From contig NW_025335268.1 of NCBI RefSeq assembly GCF_004798865.1, positions 53,747,922 through 53,811,921 of the forward strand: a stretch of DNA of 64,000 bases, in the 5' to 3' direction. Positions 36,530 through 64,000 of this stretch are shown in pieces; the first letter of the stretch is position 1, and every line of letters begins with the position of its first letter. A program made the position numbers and the translations under genes. The DNA is from Varanus komodoensis. Lineage: Eukaryota > Chordata > Lepidosauria > Squamata > Varanidae. The notes beneath the pieces are model-generated. The model saw only the letters and a program-made list of their open reading frames with translations, did not search any database and was not told where the DNA came from.

Positions 36530-64000
<27,471 letters not shown>

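Overview
This is animal nuclear DNA from a vertebrate, most likely a squamate reptile (lizard or snake). Coding sequence is split into short exons with GT/AG junctions, the background is AT-rich, and the repeats are those typical of squamates: a BovB LINE 3' end, CR1 and L2 LINE pieces, several hAT-type MITEs, tRNA-derived SINEs, a short repeat built around 'CAATCCTATG...AGTAGAC', a Tc1-like transposon and an L1 ORF1 remnant. The species cannot be named from the sequence alone.

Two protein-coding genes lie tail to tail. GOPC (PIST/CAL/FIG, a Golgi PDZ and coiled-coil adaptor) occupies the left on the + strand. Eight coding exons (7050-16126) are visible, from the start of the coiled coil through the PDZ domain to the stop; the first coding exon lies off the left edge. 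A 24-bp cassette exon at 8634-8657 corresponds to the 8-residue insert of the neuronal isoform. A long 3' UTR follows, probably ending near 19.9-20.0 kb.

DCBLD1 (a type I membrane protein with CUB, LCCL and discoidin/F5-8C domains) occupies the right on the - strand. Fourteen coding exons from 63203 down to 36530 join in a consistent reading phase, giving 671 residues from the start of the CUB domain to the stop. The signal-peptide exon was not found and is probably beyond the right edge. The same convergent pair is known in mammals (human 6q22), so this is conserved synteny.

Between the genes (about 20-36.5 kb) I see no convincing third gene. The stretch holds SINEs, CR1 pieces and a decayed L2 LINE (about 27.3-30.6 kb) with a CR1 copy inserted in it. 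The introns hold further repeats. Two GC-rich hAT MITEs (47653-47986 and 52445-52827) have perfect 8-bp target duplications, a Tc1 fragment lies just outside a DCBLD1 splice acceptor, and there is a long inverted repeat in a GOPC intron (14357-14613). I found no CRISPR, operon, rRNA or tRNA gene, and no convincing new biological system. The more unusual signals are structural repeats and a changed GOPC C-terminus.
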